A DNA stretch of 64,000 nucleotides from NCBI GenBank assembly GCA_013399305.1, contig VXAI01000068.1, positions 1,677,342 through 1,741,341 of the forward strand. The letters are read 5' to 3'. The position numbers and the translations under genes were made by a program. The stretch is from Rostratula benghalensis (lineage: Eukaryota > Chordata > Aves > Charadriiformes > Rostratulidae). The notes under the pieces were generated by a model. That model had not been told where the DNA came from and did not search any database. It worked only from the letters and a program-made list of their open reading frames with translations. This document shows positions 10,684 through 23,610 of the stretch, in pieces (position 1 is the stretch's first letter; each line of letters starts with the position of its first letter).

Positions 10684-13600
10684 GGAGGGGGAGGGAAATA
10701 ATTTTTCCTTCAAATTAATCCCTCTGTTGCTCAAAGGCCAAACCTCAAAGGGATCCTGGGCACTGAAACCCCCAGTTCAGTTGTGTATTTTGGATTAATT
10801 ACTTTGAGTAAGCATCTCCCAAATTTGCCAGTCTTTCCACTTCATTGAACATTCGTTGTTATTGTGTTGTGCTAGGAAACAAGCATCCAATGCATCATGC
10901 TTCTTTGATGCATTTGTATCATATCATTTCTTAGTTACTTCCTCCCTCTCAGTAAGAATCACAGTGTATTAAGTGTATCCTCACATATTTTCCAAATGTT
11001 GTGCCTGCCCAATATCAACTTTTGAACACTGTATATATCCAGTCTGACTGATGGACTGAAATAATTCACTGAATGTCCAAATGAAATGTAAATTATGTAT
11101 AGATCAACCAAGAGCATCAACATCTGGCTTGGTTCATCCTGAAAGACACTGGTGTGCCTTTTTCATTCAAACATGAAAAAAAATGGTTAAATATTTCACA
11201 TGAAGCAACATTAGGATTATGATATCAGGGTCCAGTGAAAATTTTACTATTGGATTAAAAGCATTGAGGAGTCCCAAACTTAGACTCTGGAGTCACTCTG
11301 GTGCATAACTGTAACAGACACAAGGAATACTAATTTGAAAGAGAGAATAAAACCCATCATTTTTCAGTTACAAAAGAATTTAGAAGAGAAGACATTATCT
11401 GGCTTTTTTAATTTATTATTGAGAATAATAACAGAATGGAGAAAGGACAATCACTTCATCCTCAACTGCAGGAATTATTTAGTAGATAAAGCCAACGTAT
11501 TTATTTCCTACCTGTTTTCCAGACAAACTGATGACCTCTCCTGGCTTCCACATCAGCTGTTTGTAACATTAAGACAACAAACAAAAGGAAGGATTTCCCC
11601 AGGCTTTGCCATGCCCAACGAGGAGAAACCCAGTTCTGTTGTAGAAGCATAATTCAGATAATTCCGTCTGTTGTCTTCTTTGGCCCTAAAATTAACAAAA
11701 ACAAAAAAAAAAAAAAGAAAAAGCTTGCTAAATGACTTTAAAACAATAAAGCAGCAGTCTCAGCCTAAGGGTAACCTGGTGGCCACTGTGCATTTCACAG
11801 TCCCCGTGTGCCAGGCTCAGGGAGGACAATTCTGTTATGGAGGTGCTTCACTTGGAGAGAAAGCAAAGGAAAAAAGGTCGGAGAGAGAGTGGGCCACGTC
11901 CCAGAGGACCTGCAGTCCCATCCTACAAAGCCAGCCACTGCAAATGCTTTTAGCAGGTTCTTAAGAAGAAATTTGCCAGTACAAATAAATGGCAAGGACC
12001 CTGAAAACAGTCTATGACGTGTCCCTTCTTTTCTCTCTTTAATTTATCTTCAGCATGAAATTCATTATGCTATGAACAGACTAAACCAAAGCTGAGAGTG
12101 GATTCCAGGTGCAAAATTCAGCCCTGAATACAGACCCCTTTCCTACATTTAAGATCCCTGACAACTGAATTACCAAACCTCGAACTGTTTTAGCTCAATA
12201 TCATGTGCAAACATGGGATACACACAAGCAGTATTGGGAAATGCAACAGAAAAAGCAGCGGTTGCTTATCAGTACATGATGAAACAGCCCAAAAGGGAAA
12301 ACTAGACATTACTCAGGCATTTATCTGGAATTTGTGACTCATATTCAAGACCCAGTCACATTGAGCTCCAGATCAGCAAACCAGTTACTCTGGAGAGCTC
12401 TCTCTAAGGTATTTTAATTAAGGCCTCCAACTCTTCAGACGAATACCAGAGCCACACTGTGACTGAGAGAAGAAATGGATCCAGTCCTGTTGATGGTGCA
12501 GTTTTCCATGTTACACGTCGTTAAAGTAATCACTGTGTGGCACTGGAAGTGAGAAGGAACATCACTCTGGGTCTCCCTTACAATACAGGAGGCCAACCTC
12601 TAATTGCCTCCATTCGCCTTAGCCAACGTCCACACTCTTTACATACCTCGGAAAAGCTCCGAAACAAGAGGGATTAAGAAAGGCATACAACAAAACAAAA
12701 TCTTAGCTCTTCTGATTCAGCCTGGTGATTCAAAGCTCTGTTTCTCCCATCCCAAAAGGTGACCAGCCAGCCAATTATTTGGGCTTTAGATTTTACATGA
12801 GTTTCAAAATATCTTGGATTCGTCCACATTCAAGCGAGAACAGTTTTGAATTCTCAAGTTCATGGTATGTGCCACATCAAACAAGAGCTAGCTTCTGATA
12901 TAAATTTACATATTAATTTTTTTATTACATAATAACTTTTAAATTTATTCCATGTTTAAATTCTCAACATATTTCTACTTATTAGTGATTAATCCTACTT
13001 TTTAATAGGTAAAAAAGTCACATCTGTATTAGCGTAAGCAGAGAGATAGCACCTGTCTTCAAGACTTGTCTTCTTTGCCATAATCTTGTTGATTTTCATT
13101 AAAATTATCAGCTATTAGAAGTTTAGTCCAGAAAACTCCATTATATTCCTAACCTTATGAAAAGCAACATTGTCATAGCACATAATACGCAGCATTGTTC
13201 TTGATAAGAAACTGAAGATAAACCTGAAAATAGTACATGTTGAATATACAGTAAAAATTTTCATTTCAAGCTGTATTTAAATTACTTTGAAACAGCTTCT
13301 ATCATGATAAATTCATGCAATTATATTTAAACAGATATTGGCTAACTCTGGTGGAAGATACAATGCAATATCTATTATCTGGTTTAGTTCACTCTTGTGT
13401 TTCAGATGAACGGTACGTCAGGTAAGACCTGAAAAACCACCAAGCTGACCAAATGCAGTAGTGTGGGCAAGGGACCAGATATATTGCTTTGCTGATGTCT
13501 TCTGGGTTACTTTAATTCAGAATTCACATTTAATTATGAACACAACCTGCTGAGTTCCAACGCTCAGAGAATGGAACACAGACCACAGGCAACCTTATGT

Positions 13601-14683
13601 GAAGCACGAGTGAAGCTCAGAAATCTTGAGCATCCTTCAGAAATGAGATGGAGACCTCATTCCTCCCCAGCGCAAAGACAGGAGAAAAGTCCTCAGGGGA
13701 CTAAAACGGAGCTCTTGGGCATTCTGCAATTCAGATTTTTTCCCCCCATCTAGATGGCTGCTCACCTCACACAGAAGAGCTGAGGAGGAGCGACTGGCCC
13801 GGTGTCTTCAGCATTGCAGTTACCATCTACGACGGTCAGAAAATGGAGTCACTGACTTTCTGTCAAGGGAAACACAAGGAATTAGTGACATCAGCTCCAG
13901 CACCGTTCACACCCAAAAATGCAAAACAAGGACAGGAATTATTCAGGTGCTCAGATTTAAGTACTGGAAGGGAGCCAGCATGCCCAGCCCTGCACAGCCA
14001 ATGCTCATCTCAATTGCAGGGCAGCCCTCCAGGTCCAGAAGAATGCTGTAAAAACAACACATCTTAAGCAGGTGGGGGCATGAAATGGGCAAATGCAAGG
14101 AAACCTCAGACAACAGCTGATAAAGATGCCGAGGTTTTTAATGAAGCACCAGCAGTGCACATCAGCTGCTTTCTCAATACTCTGCCTTCATCTCAGCATA
14201 CAAAGGGTCAGTAACCAGCAATGAATCCCTGGGAGCAGCAGCCTCCTGCCCAAAACAAGGAGTTTCGCATATGTTCATTCTTTGGGCAGGACTACAAAGA
14301 TAACTGGCTACTGCTCCCCACGGAGCAGGAACAGAGATTACACTAAGTCAGAAAAAAATGGAAATAAATTAGACACCATGAGACCGATTCTAATCTCACC
14401 CACCCCAGCAGAGCTCAGAGTCCACTGATTTACACCACAGCAAAGCACAATAAAAATTTGTCTGTATATCTAGGTTTGTATAACACAATTTGGAACAGTA
14501 GCTGCTCTGTCCTGATACGATAAAAAATTATTGCACAGGCAACATATGCTATCTACAGAAACATGAATAAATTACATTACTAAGGCCACCAACACTTCAC
14601 ATCAAATTTAGTTACAGTATATCTCAGCTCCCAAATGTGTCAGGATGGCTAGCTGTAAACTGGAAAACAGAAAGGAAAAATGA

Positions 14684-14701
14684 GGGGGGGGAGGGGGGGG
14701 G
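14684..14701 (+). repeat. G-run pair, G-quadruplex-capable
   Basis: Eight G, one A and nine G lie in a row, preceded by TGA. A sequence like this can in principle form an intramolecular G-quadruplex. It sits in AT-rich noncoding DNA with no gene nearby. Confidence 0.8.
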
Positions 14702-15198
14702 TGAAATTTATGTTTTAAAAATTGACTTCACCAAGACTAACCATGATTAAATTTGTGCAATTGCTTAAATTTGTTCCAAATATGTGTTTTTATAATTATC
14801 TTGCTTTTCCAAAACTGATTCTCTGGATTTACTCAATATCCTTTACAATACAGACCAATTAATAGTCCACACTAATAGAAAATAACGAGGTGTTGTTTTC
14901 CTATACTTGAAGGATTAGACACAAGCATCCTTTTAGCTTTGTTTGGTTTGTATGGAAACTTGTTTAGAAAAACAAGGACATCATACATTAGCTGTGATGG
15001 CTGGGAATATAAAGGTAGTCTTGACAAAGCCACGTGGAAGTTTTCTAATGATCGTAAGAGTACATTTACATTAACTAATCCACTGCTAATTCTCTTAATG
15101 ACAAGACCGAATGAAGCTAGTTTTAAATAACAGACTCATTTAGAAACTTACTATATTTGAATGCCTTGTTTTAAGCAGAAATGTGTCAAAATGGTGTA

Positions 15199-15236
15199 AA
15201 CAAATAAATACCTATACAGCTAACAAATAAATACCT
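15199..15236. repeat. Short direct repeat, 23-bp period
   Basis: The 15-mer AACAAATAAATACCT occurs at 15199-15213 and again at 15222-15236, separated by ATACAGCT. It is a small duplication in AT-rich DNA. Confidence 0.75.
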
Positions 15237-18200
15237 TATTTCTGAAATGTTCAAAATTTAATTTCATTTTCAACGTCAATGAAACATCCAGCAGCCAACT
15301 CCCAGTCTAATCCTTGCTTAGGAAAGGAGGAGGGAAAGCCTCTGGGAAAGCTTTCCCATTTTCCAGCCACTGCTCTGACAATCACAAGCTACAGATGTGC
15401 ACACAGAGGCAGATGTTTCCAAGTTACAGGCACTGGGCTAGTCCAAGACACATTAGAGTCCTCAAAAGCATCCACTGAAAGACAAAAGACTGATGGTCCA
15501 GTTTGGGCTCCCCACTTTACACATATTGCACTGGAAGAGAAGGGACCAGTTGCTCTTTCTAGAACTTTCCACAAGAGATTGAGATTGCTTTAGTTGTTTT
15601 GCACCGTGTCTGTGGTGTAGGAAAATTCAATCTGGCCCTGCTCTAATGTGGATTTATACAGTATTTATTGCTGAACTTTGAAAAAGATCAACTTAAACCG
15701 ATCTAAACCTGAGACATGATTTCAGCCTTGTCATACATCAATTAAATTCCCCCTGAGTTCACCGGGAGTTGTGAACCTTCCCCATCATGGGTAAATCTGA
15801 CCTACATTCTTTGTATGAGAAGGGAATGCTGACAAGGACACCTGGGTAGCACTCTCCATTTGAAATACATGATGCAATTAGAATAATCCCAAATACTTTA
15901 AATAGCAACCAAAAAAAAAATGCAATTGCACATCATATGCGTGGCTCTAAAGTGTTTGGCAGGTGCCTAGCACAAAGATAAGCATCATTAATCATGAATA
16001 AATTTTCTTAACACAAATGTAAGCAGTAATTATGCAACTGTTTGCCTACTACACACAGCAGAAACCCATTGCTTGTGATATTCCGAGATAATCTGGATGT
16101 TTGTAGCATACTTTTTACCCTCAGATATCCAGTAAAATCTTCCATGCATTCTCTGAAAGCTGTTATCCAAAAAACTAATTCCATTCTGCCCTACAGCAGC
16201 AGAACGCCTGGCCTGGAACAGCAAAGGCTGATCACCAAAACACGCACTGCAGACCATCCCTGCAGGAGATACTCCCCAGAACACACTAATGCTAGTGCTA
16301 CAGGTATTGAGTTTAACAAAATCAAGTGTTTGCACACTCACATACATCAAACTAGGATCAGACCTTCAGATCTAAGTGCATTCATGCCCGTGGCATGGGT
16401 GCATATGCAGACTGCCCAATCGTCTATTTAAGGAAAGTAGTAACACTACATGGCCTTTATTTCATGTGGAAAACAAACACCATATATTCTTCCGCTTGCT
16501 TAGAGGAAGACAGTCATCTGTTCAGAGTAGGGGCAGCCTAAATTCATTCCACCTCCAGCCGTGCCAGAAACCTCCTGTGGAAAAAGTCACTTAAGGTCAC
16601 ACTGACACTAATACTCGATTTTGCAAGTGCACCCCTTGATTTCAGCAGAGTGACTGTGCATATATGAGAAAGCTAGCTTGATCCTCTATACCTCTACTTC
16701 ATATGCAAGCTTCAATTAAGAATATTTACTCTTCTTCCAGGAACATTTTAAAAAATCATGCACAAAAAACATACAGCATGAATGAGCTGCATTTACACAT
16801 CGGGTTGACAATTGCCTGACAGTATTTTTGTCCTAAGTGATCACCCATCGGGAATCAAACCATTAAGCTCCACAATTCTTTGGTAATTTGCTACAATAAC
16901 TGTAAGGGTAAATAATGCCTGAAAGAACATCTGGTGTTAACACATCTGCAGAGGGAAGATAACTCCAGCAAACAACCATCAGACGGGCTAAAGCAGCCTG
17001 CTCGGGGCTGGGAGTAAACCAGCACAATCTCCAGATCAACCATGCTGAACACAAATTCACCCTGGTCCCTTTGCATGGATAAACCTGTACAACTGTCCCC
17101 AACACTCAGCTGCTGGGAGGCTTAGTAAGTGGTCACCATCAAGTTCACCAGTTAGATTCAAATGTTCAGCTATTTTGGTGATCGCTACAGTCAAATTATA
17201 AGCATCTATTAATTATGTAGTCTTTTTTTTCTTCTATTCCATCGTATTTCACTTCTTGTCCCAAAGCTACGACAGATTCTGGGGATTATAAGCAAGAATA
17301 TGAAATTACTGTACTGCCAATTAATTGCTTCTTAAGTTACATCAATTTGTTTGGGGTAAAACTCATGAATCCTACGTTTTCCTGCTTCAGTTTTCGTACA
17401 CCCTAAAAAAGTAATAAAAGCAGGTTTGAATTTAGAAGTTTAATTATAAACTTAGCTAAGTGGATTATAATGAAAGATGTTGCAGCAAGGGAGCTCAAAC
17501 TGATGCATTATGACTACATTAAAGAAAACACCAGAGAACAGACTTTCCATCAGTAGAACGACTTTAATTAAAACAGTGATAGAGCAGAACTGTTCTGTGA
17601 AACGATGCTGCTGTTACATCTCCTTCACCCTAAGTACTTCCAATGGAGTCCATGGGAACACACTTGACTTTCAATAATAAAAAGTACGTGTGATTTCAGA
17701 CTTCTCCGAGGAAGCCAGTTCAGAAGATCAGTTAAAGGTAGTTGAAGCAAAACTTGCTTCATTTATACGCAAACACGTGTGGCTTACACTCTGCCACAAG
17801 AGCGGGGAGATCTCAAAGTCAAGGATCCAAGAGGTTGTGAAAGGTACCTACAGCCCCTATGCCCATTGAAAGGAAGATGAACGATGCTCAACAACCAAGG
17901 AGCACCCTAACAATTCCTTCTACAAAATCCATTCAGCGTGACCCAGTATGCAAGTGCCCAAGTGTCATTCAAGTGTTGAACTTCTCAATGGTATTTACCA
18001 GCTGTGGACCTTTCAGAGCTCTTGTTGTATCTTAGCACTCAAAGTAGGCTAATTTACCTTCACAAATGTTCTTCAAGCTATTATCATACTCCTCGCAGCA
18101 GGAACAAGCACAGAGCAATTAAGATCAAAATGCTCAAGACTGTCAATACGTTTCTCTTGTGAACTCAGTCATTGATTTCTTTCTGAGCCGGAGAACATAG

Positions 18201-18456
18201 AAAGTGTCCAATAACTTTTAAGTAACCTTTTCACACTGCTTGTGCACTTTCATATATTTCATTAAATACAAGAAAGGCTGTAGCAACTCAAACCCAGATC
18301 CTGCCTCTAACAGGACGCCAGATGCCCAGGGTGCAGTGTGAGAACAGAGCTTGCATAAATAATATTTCTCCCTTTACCTTCCCAGCCTCCAACAAGTTGT
18401 GGCTTCCACACCTCCAGAGTCAGAAGGTCTTTGTATCTGACAAACCTCCGAAAAAT

Positions 18457-18567
18457 TTATGGAGTCACACCCTCATATACATAACCTATATTTTCTTCCC
18501 CAGGTTTTTTTCACACCCAGGTTCAGGATGTGACTCCATAAGTTATAGGTTATGTGTATAACCTATA
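18457..18567. repeat. Interlocked inverted repeats
   Basis: TTATGGAGTCACA (18457-18469) is perfectly complementary to TGTGACTCCATAA (18529-18541). ACATAACCTATA (18479-18490) is complementary to TATAGGTTATGT (18544-18555), and allowing one G-U pair the match extends to about 16 bp. The same right arm also pairs with ATAACCTATA at 18558-18567, giving a 10-bp hairpin with a GTGT loop. The arm order is A, B, A', B', B, so the two long helices interlock. If transcribed, this order allows pseudoknot or alternative pairing; as DNA it may be a rearranged inverted duplication. Confidence 0.85.
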
Positions 18568-20700
18568 TACACCTACACTTGGATGCATTCTCACGGCAGG
18601 CTTGCCAGCCAGCACAGCAGAACACAGCCCAGAATAAGCTCAGTGATGTTTTCATGCTACAGCACATCCTTTCCATAACAGTAAAACTTCAGAGCTTTTA
18701 GGGGAAAAAAGTTTCTTTTTGTTTATTCTTCAATGGTTAGAGAAAAGTTTGAGTCCATTATCAATAAACTATTCTGCTGTAGCATTTAGCATTGGCACTG
18801 GATGAACTAAAGGTCCTTTAAAAAATAAGCTATATCTAAGAATTATTGTCACAGTTGCATAGATCTTGGATTACTGTTAAATTGCAATTAAGTAGACAAA
18901 AGGAAAAGGGAGCTGGCACCGCTTCCAACACCATTTCAGTAAATGCTATTGCAAGTTGTTGTTCAAAGAGGATTATTCTCACTTCAGTGGCAAAACACTG
19001 CATATAACGCACATTCAGCAGTATAATACCATTTGAAAACTAGTATTTGAAATTATTTTCCTTCAAGAGGCAAACCTGGAAATCAGACTCGGTAGAGGGC
19101 AAACTCCCTACTTTAGCAGCATGACCATTCACACTGAAAACAACAGAAAGCTTCAAAGTCACCAATTACAAGGCAGCAGAGTTTCAGAAAAAGAAAAAAA
19201 AACACCTCATAACCTCTGCTGCAGGAACAGCAGCAGATTTTCCTAGCATTGCCATTAAAGTGCTTTCAGTTCACAGAAATTAAATTGCTTTACTGCAGTG
19301 ATTTTCTTCTGCATTCTGATATTACTTTATATTATTTGACATTAATACAGCATCGCAGGCTGTAGGTCAGGGTGTTTCTTTCTCCTCGCTGGAACGTGGC
19401 CACCACGCAGAGTTTATCAATCTCAAACACAAGGTCAAAATAATACGATCAAGTACAACCAAGCACATGAGCTCAGCAAAGACTTAGGCTCTGCTTAGCA
19501 GGGGAAGGACCATCTGCTTCCCTGTCACAGGACTCCAGTATCTGAAGCTTATCTCCAATTTAAATTGTTTTATTCTACACTTCCCTGGAACAAGCAGAGC
19601 AACTGAGAGCACGTGCAGGCCAAAGCATCTCACCAAACAAATTAACTTACAGATAGGCAGGAAAACGTTACAGGTTTAGCTTATTATTCAGTTCTGGGGA
19701 GAGTATGTGAGGGTCAGTTTTGAACCTCTAAATATTGGTGACTACAGCTAAAACAACCCTACTCTTGTACAAACAAATATGCAGAGGCCAACTTCCATGC
19801 TTCTTGAATGTATAAAGTTTTCTTTCTGCTGTAACACTTGCACTAAGAATAATTTCTTCTCCACAATATCCATACCTTTATTTGTATGCAGTCGTTACTG
19901 TTTTGCCATTTGCGCTCCCTAGATCAAGTCTATACCCAAATGAGCTAATATGAAGAGACACCCACACATCCACAAGATAAATTCCATTTCAAAAAACTCA
20001 TTTCCAAAGTGCTGAAATAAACATTTATTCCAATGAACCCTCTGTCATCAGCTGCTTATTTCAGTGCACCAAAGTACAAACTCATAGGAAAGGAGAAAAT
20101 ATGGAGCACAATGCAATGCAAATACTATACCACACTAAAAAGGCACCGGCTCTACAGAAGAGGACAGTTAATCAAACTCTGACACTCTATTTCTTCATTT
20201 CCTATCAAACATCACCAGTGAAGTCTTGTGATGAAGTCTCCTACAAACAAGGCTTCATCATTTCTACAGAATAAAACCCTGTTTAAGTCAAGTGAAAGAC
20301 TATGGACGTTTAATAATTACAGCTAGAGTGGTCACAATAAGTTAATCAAATATCTTTTGTGATGCCTTGCTATTGACTGATTTATTTTCCTTCCACTAAC
20401 TTTACAATGAATGCCCCAGGCATTGATGCCAGTTGGCCCAGGCAGACATTGTAATAAAAGGGTTAAGACAAAATGGTTTAACTTTTTTTTTTTTTTTAAA
20501 AAGAGTGAAGGCGGAAAGAGTGACATTGGGATAAAGAAATTCTGAAAACTGCTTCTGAACACAAACGCAGAGATGCCAACATGCACACGCTGGCCTCTGA
20601 ATCCAGCTTTTGCTAACTGCCACACAGACTTACTCCAACTCACCCAGAAAAAGACGGTAACGATGCACAGACCGTACTGACAAGTAACATCTCGGGTTTA
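18568..20700. other. Noncoding DNA, nothing recognised
   Basis: No gene, transposon or structured repeat is seen apart from a T-run of 15 at 20483-20497. Open frames on both strands are short and not protein-like. Confidence 0.5.
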
Positions 20701-20737
20701 GGTGGAATTCATTTTCAGGAATACACAAGGTACTTAC

Positions 20738-21004
20738 AACCAAACTTCCCAACGCCACCCTGCAAGGGTCTTCAAGGAAAGGCTTCACAGACTCATCTCC
20801 TCCCCTGCAGCCATAGTGCCCTGGAAAAACTTGCCTCCACGGAACATCCACAACGCAGCCAAGAGCTCTCAGATCGTCACACCTCATCGCTCCCTCCAGA
20901 GTGGCAGAAACAGCAGGCACACATTCCAGCCTCACAGCCTGGCAGCAGGATGCGTGCCTGAAACTCAAGCATTCCCAGGCACCTCACAAGAGCCTCCGAA
21001 TCAG
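20738..21004. other. CpG-containing exon-like patch, strand unclear
   Basis: This segment is GC-richer than its surroundings and holds about six CpGs. On the plus strand a very strong acceptor (pyrimidine tract ending CCCCTGCAG, up to 20810) is followed by 194 nt with an open frame, ending at CAG before GTACAG (21005). On the minus strand a segment from 20957 (after GAGTTTCAG) to 20738 (before GTAAGTACC) is also open. Both readings have open frames of about 110 codons extending beyond the splice-like sites. I recognise no family. At most one strand is likely to be a real exon, and either could be a lncRNA exon. Confidence 0.2.
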
Positions 21005-21060
21005 GTACAGAAATATGTTTTTCACATCAAAACCCATTAACAGCATCGACACATTTATTT

Positions 21061-22180
21061 AATAATGGACTTGCTTTCACCCCGAGACTAACTATGCATG
21101 AGGACAACAAAAATACCAGATTTCCATAAGGGCAATTCAAAACAATGACACTACCCTTTATAGCAGCTGGAGCAACCAGTCGAGTAAAGTGATAAATCTA
21201 TTTAAAATTTTTGTCACTGTTGCCTTTTTCATTCCCATTTCTTTTCCCCTGTAGCTGGTTATAGTCACTCACTGTATTTTATCACATTGGAAAGTCTAAT
21301 CTCCTTAGGGTGAGAAATATATTTGCCCTGGACACAATATAATATGATTCACACAACGGGTCCCTGACACTATTGCAGTATTGATAGGAAAAAATAATCA
21401 TAATGATATCAACCGGTAAAAGCCTTCGGTACAATATTATCTAAGCAAGGTCAATTGCCCGTGCAGGTTGTTCTTACCAGAGTTCACGTTACATCACTGG
21501 TCCCATCATCCTGACCTTCCCTGCTGTCATCCCCATTACAGTTCAATTAACAGAGGAGTCCTGCAGTGGCTTGATGAGCATCTGCTGCCTCTACCTGGCA
21601 GTAATTCAATAAGGATACGCCATAGGAAGAGATAATGAGAAGTCAGCCCAGTTGTTCTGTCTCCCCCCAGGAGAGCAGATGAGTTTGGTTTACGGGGAAG
21701 AGCGTGACTTATGAAAATTATCAGTTAATTCCATATTCCAGAGCTTCAGTGTGCTACTGGCAACTCAAACTGTTCTCTGGTGGTACAGCCCATGAGGGTC
21801 CAGAATCTTTCTTCCTGGTGGGTCCCTGATTAACGATCCTTCACACCCTGAAACGATCCATCTTCTGGAAAGCATTTTCTCTCTGCCAGTTCTACCAAAG
21901 AAACAGTTTCTACTCGTTTATTCAGCAGTGGTAGGTCTAAATTAAAAAAATTAAACACCTGAGCATAGAAAATGGGCCAAAACTACTACCAAAGTAATTC
22001 AGACAGAAAGAATTTCACATCTGTGTCAAACTTGGGTAAAATACTTTCACAAAACCAGTACTTCCTAGGTTTCCCCACGCTGCAGATAGTATCAGCCTGA
22101 GTGTTCTGTGCCTGCCCCACAGAACACAATTAGCAAAATTATCAATGTAAAGCGAAGTGACCATCTCCTCCTTGCTGGTG
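21061..22180. other. Noncoding DNA, possible conserved element
   Basis: No coding signal is seen. The part 21280-21740 has a varied, non-repetitive mix of GATAA, TAAT and TCAATTAAC-type motifs, which makes it a reasonable candidate for a conserved noncoding element. A minus-strand CTG followed by GTAAGA lies near 21477, but all frames beside it have stops. Confidence 0.4.
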
Positions 22181-23007
22181 CCCAAATTCTGGTTGTCCCT
22201 CCATTTCCTTCTGCACCTTCCCTGCAGAGTCTGTTCTCCCCGCTGCCAACTCCCACTCATTCTCTCTTCTGGTGCTCTAGGAACACCTATTCTATCACTA
22301 AAAACCCAGGGCCACCTACAGTCCCTGGTTGTCACAGTCACTGTCTGAGGGACGTGGCTCTGTATTGTCTCCTGTAGAGCTCTCTCTTTCTCTCACTGCC
22401 ACTGGATCAAACAGCGCTGGAAATGTTGAACTTCTCCACCTCCACTTTTGAGATTTCCATTTTCTTCCACTATTTCCCACATTGCCCTTGTTCTGAGTGC
22501 TGAAGACAATTAAATTTTTTTTTCCCTACACAGCTTCCATTGATGTACAAACTTTGACCGACTCTTCTGTCACCCTGTTTCCTCCAGCTCACTCTTCCTG
22601 AACCCCACATCTCTTCTCACCAATTACAGCTTCTAGGGTGGGACATATCTTGTCTTATGATTGTAGCATCCACAGCGGTGCTGCAGCCTATTTCAACAAT
22701 CTTATTCACCAAAACAGGCGTTTTCAACTTGATTTCAAAAATAAATTTCTCCTCTTAACAACATTATGGTGCAGACCTACTCAAGAGGAGGATGGCCATG
22801 AAGGAGGGTGGGAAAGAAGCTGCATTTTCTCTGTAAGCTCTGCTTCTGTAATGCAGTCAGGGAACCACAGCCAATTGCTCTCAAGATCAGCTCCATTAAA
22901 GACATACCCTTTCCCATCACACACTTACTTGCATTGCACTGAGAACTGATACCTGCTCTGACTGCCCTCGTCTGAGTACAGTCATGGGATCTGTTGATTC
23001 TTCATTC

Positions 23008-23095
23008 ACAGGACAACCCAGGTTGGCAGGTCCCTACCTCAGGAGGTCTCTAGTCCAACCTTCTGTTCAAAGTGGGATCAGACAGCTACACAGCA
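23008..23095 (-). mobile_element. CR1 LINE 3'-terminal fragment (copy 2)
   Basis: The plus strand reads GACAACCCAGGTTGG, then ACCTCAGGAGGTCTC and TAGTCCAACCTTCTG, the reverse complement of a CR1 3' end. Only some 80-90 bp are recognisable and no ORF2 sequence remains. The rest of the element is absent or too diverged to see. It lies inside the pyrimidine-biased region. Confidence 0.8.
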
Positions 23096-23597
23096 CACAA
23101 GATATGTCACATTGTCCCTCATCATTTTTATTGTGCTTCTGCTTCCAGGAAAGCTTAGTCTGCCAAGCTCACACCGACTAACATCAGATCTCAAGTTGTG
23201 CTTCATCTCTTCTAAGTCCTACAACCAGGCAGCTTTCCCCCCATTTCAACAGAATTCTCCCTTTCTTCATTTCTGCCACCTCTTTCTGCTCTCCAGTTTA
23301 ATCACCTGCTGCACAACTCCTGGCTTCCTTTTCCTCAGTCCTCAAACCCTTCCCATCCTCTGCCTCTCATTCTTTTCCATATTAAATTAGTTGATTTCTC
23401 CAAAAAGATAACAGATAGCATTTTATGAAACTTGCCATCTCTTCTCAGCTTGGTTGTTCGTCTCTTTTGTCACCTACAATATTTTATTCCTTCTAACTAG
23501 CCCTTTTTTCACTTGCATCTCCCTTCTCCTATTTTCCAATTCCCTGGGGTCATTGTCATGCCTCCCACATTTTCTCCTCTCTTCTTTTCTGCTTCTT

Positions 23598-23610
23598 CCC
23601 CCCCCCCCCC
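23598..23610 (+). repeat. Poly-C run
   Basis: Thirteen consecutive C follow a CTTCTTTTCTGCTTCTT tract. The combined pyrimidine mirror-like tract could form triplex (H-DNA) structures; this is inference from composition only. Confidence 0.85.

Larger units (their letters stand above)
9381..18450. other. Long noncoding stretch, simple repeats only
   Basis: I see no recognisable gene or transposon. The block contains several poly-A tracts (10406-10423, 10603-10623, 10661-10683), a G-run pair at 14684-14701, and a 23-bp-period direct repeat at 15199-15236. It also holds chance-length open frames, such as one of about 105 codons at 11335-11652 and one of about 129 at 16042-16431, with no protein signature. 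A 45-nt exon-like segment lies on the minus strand at 11512-11556, and a 16-nt microexon-like segment on the plus strand at 13406-13421. Confidence 0.5.

Noticed and set aside
11335..11652. Plus-strand frame of 105 codons with protein-like look
   Set aside because: About ten such frames are expected by chance in this window; there is no splice or homology support.
16030..16431. Overlapping plus and minus frames of 129 and 106 codons
   Set aside because: Neither resembles a protein family, and both strands open together suggests a local lack of stop codons.
16848..16861. Minus-strand GGTTTGATTCCCG resembling a tRNA B box
   Set aside because: No A box, cloverleaf or acceptor stem could be found upstream at the right spacing.
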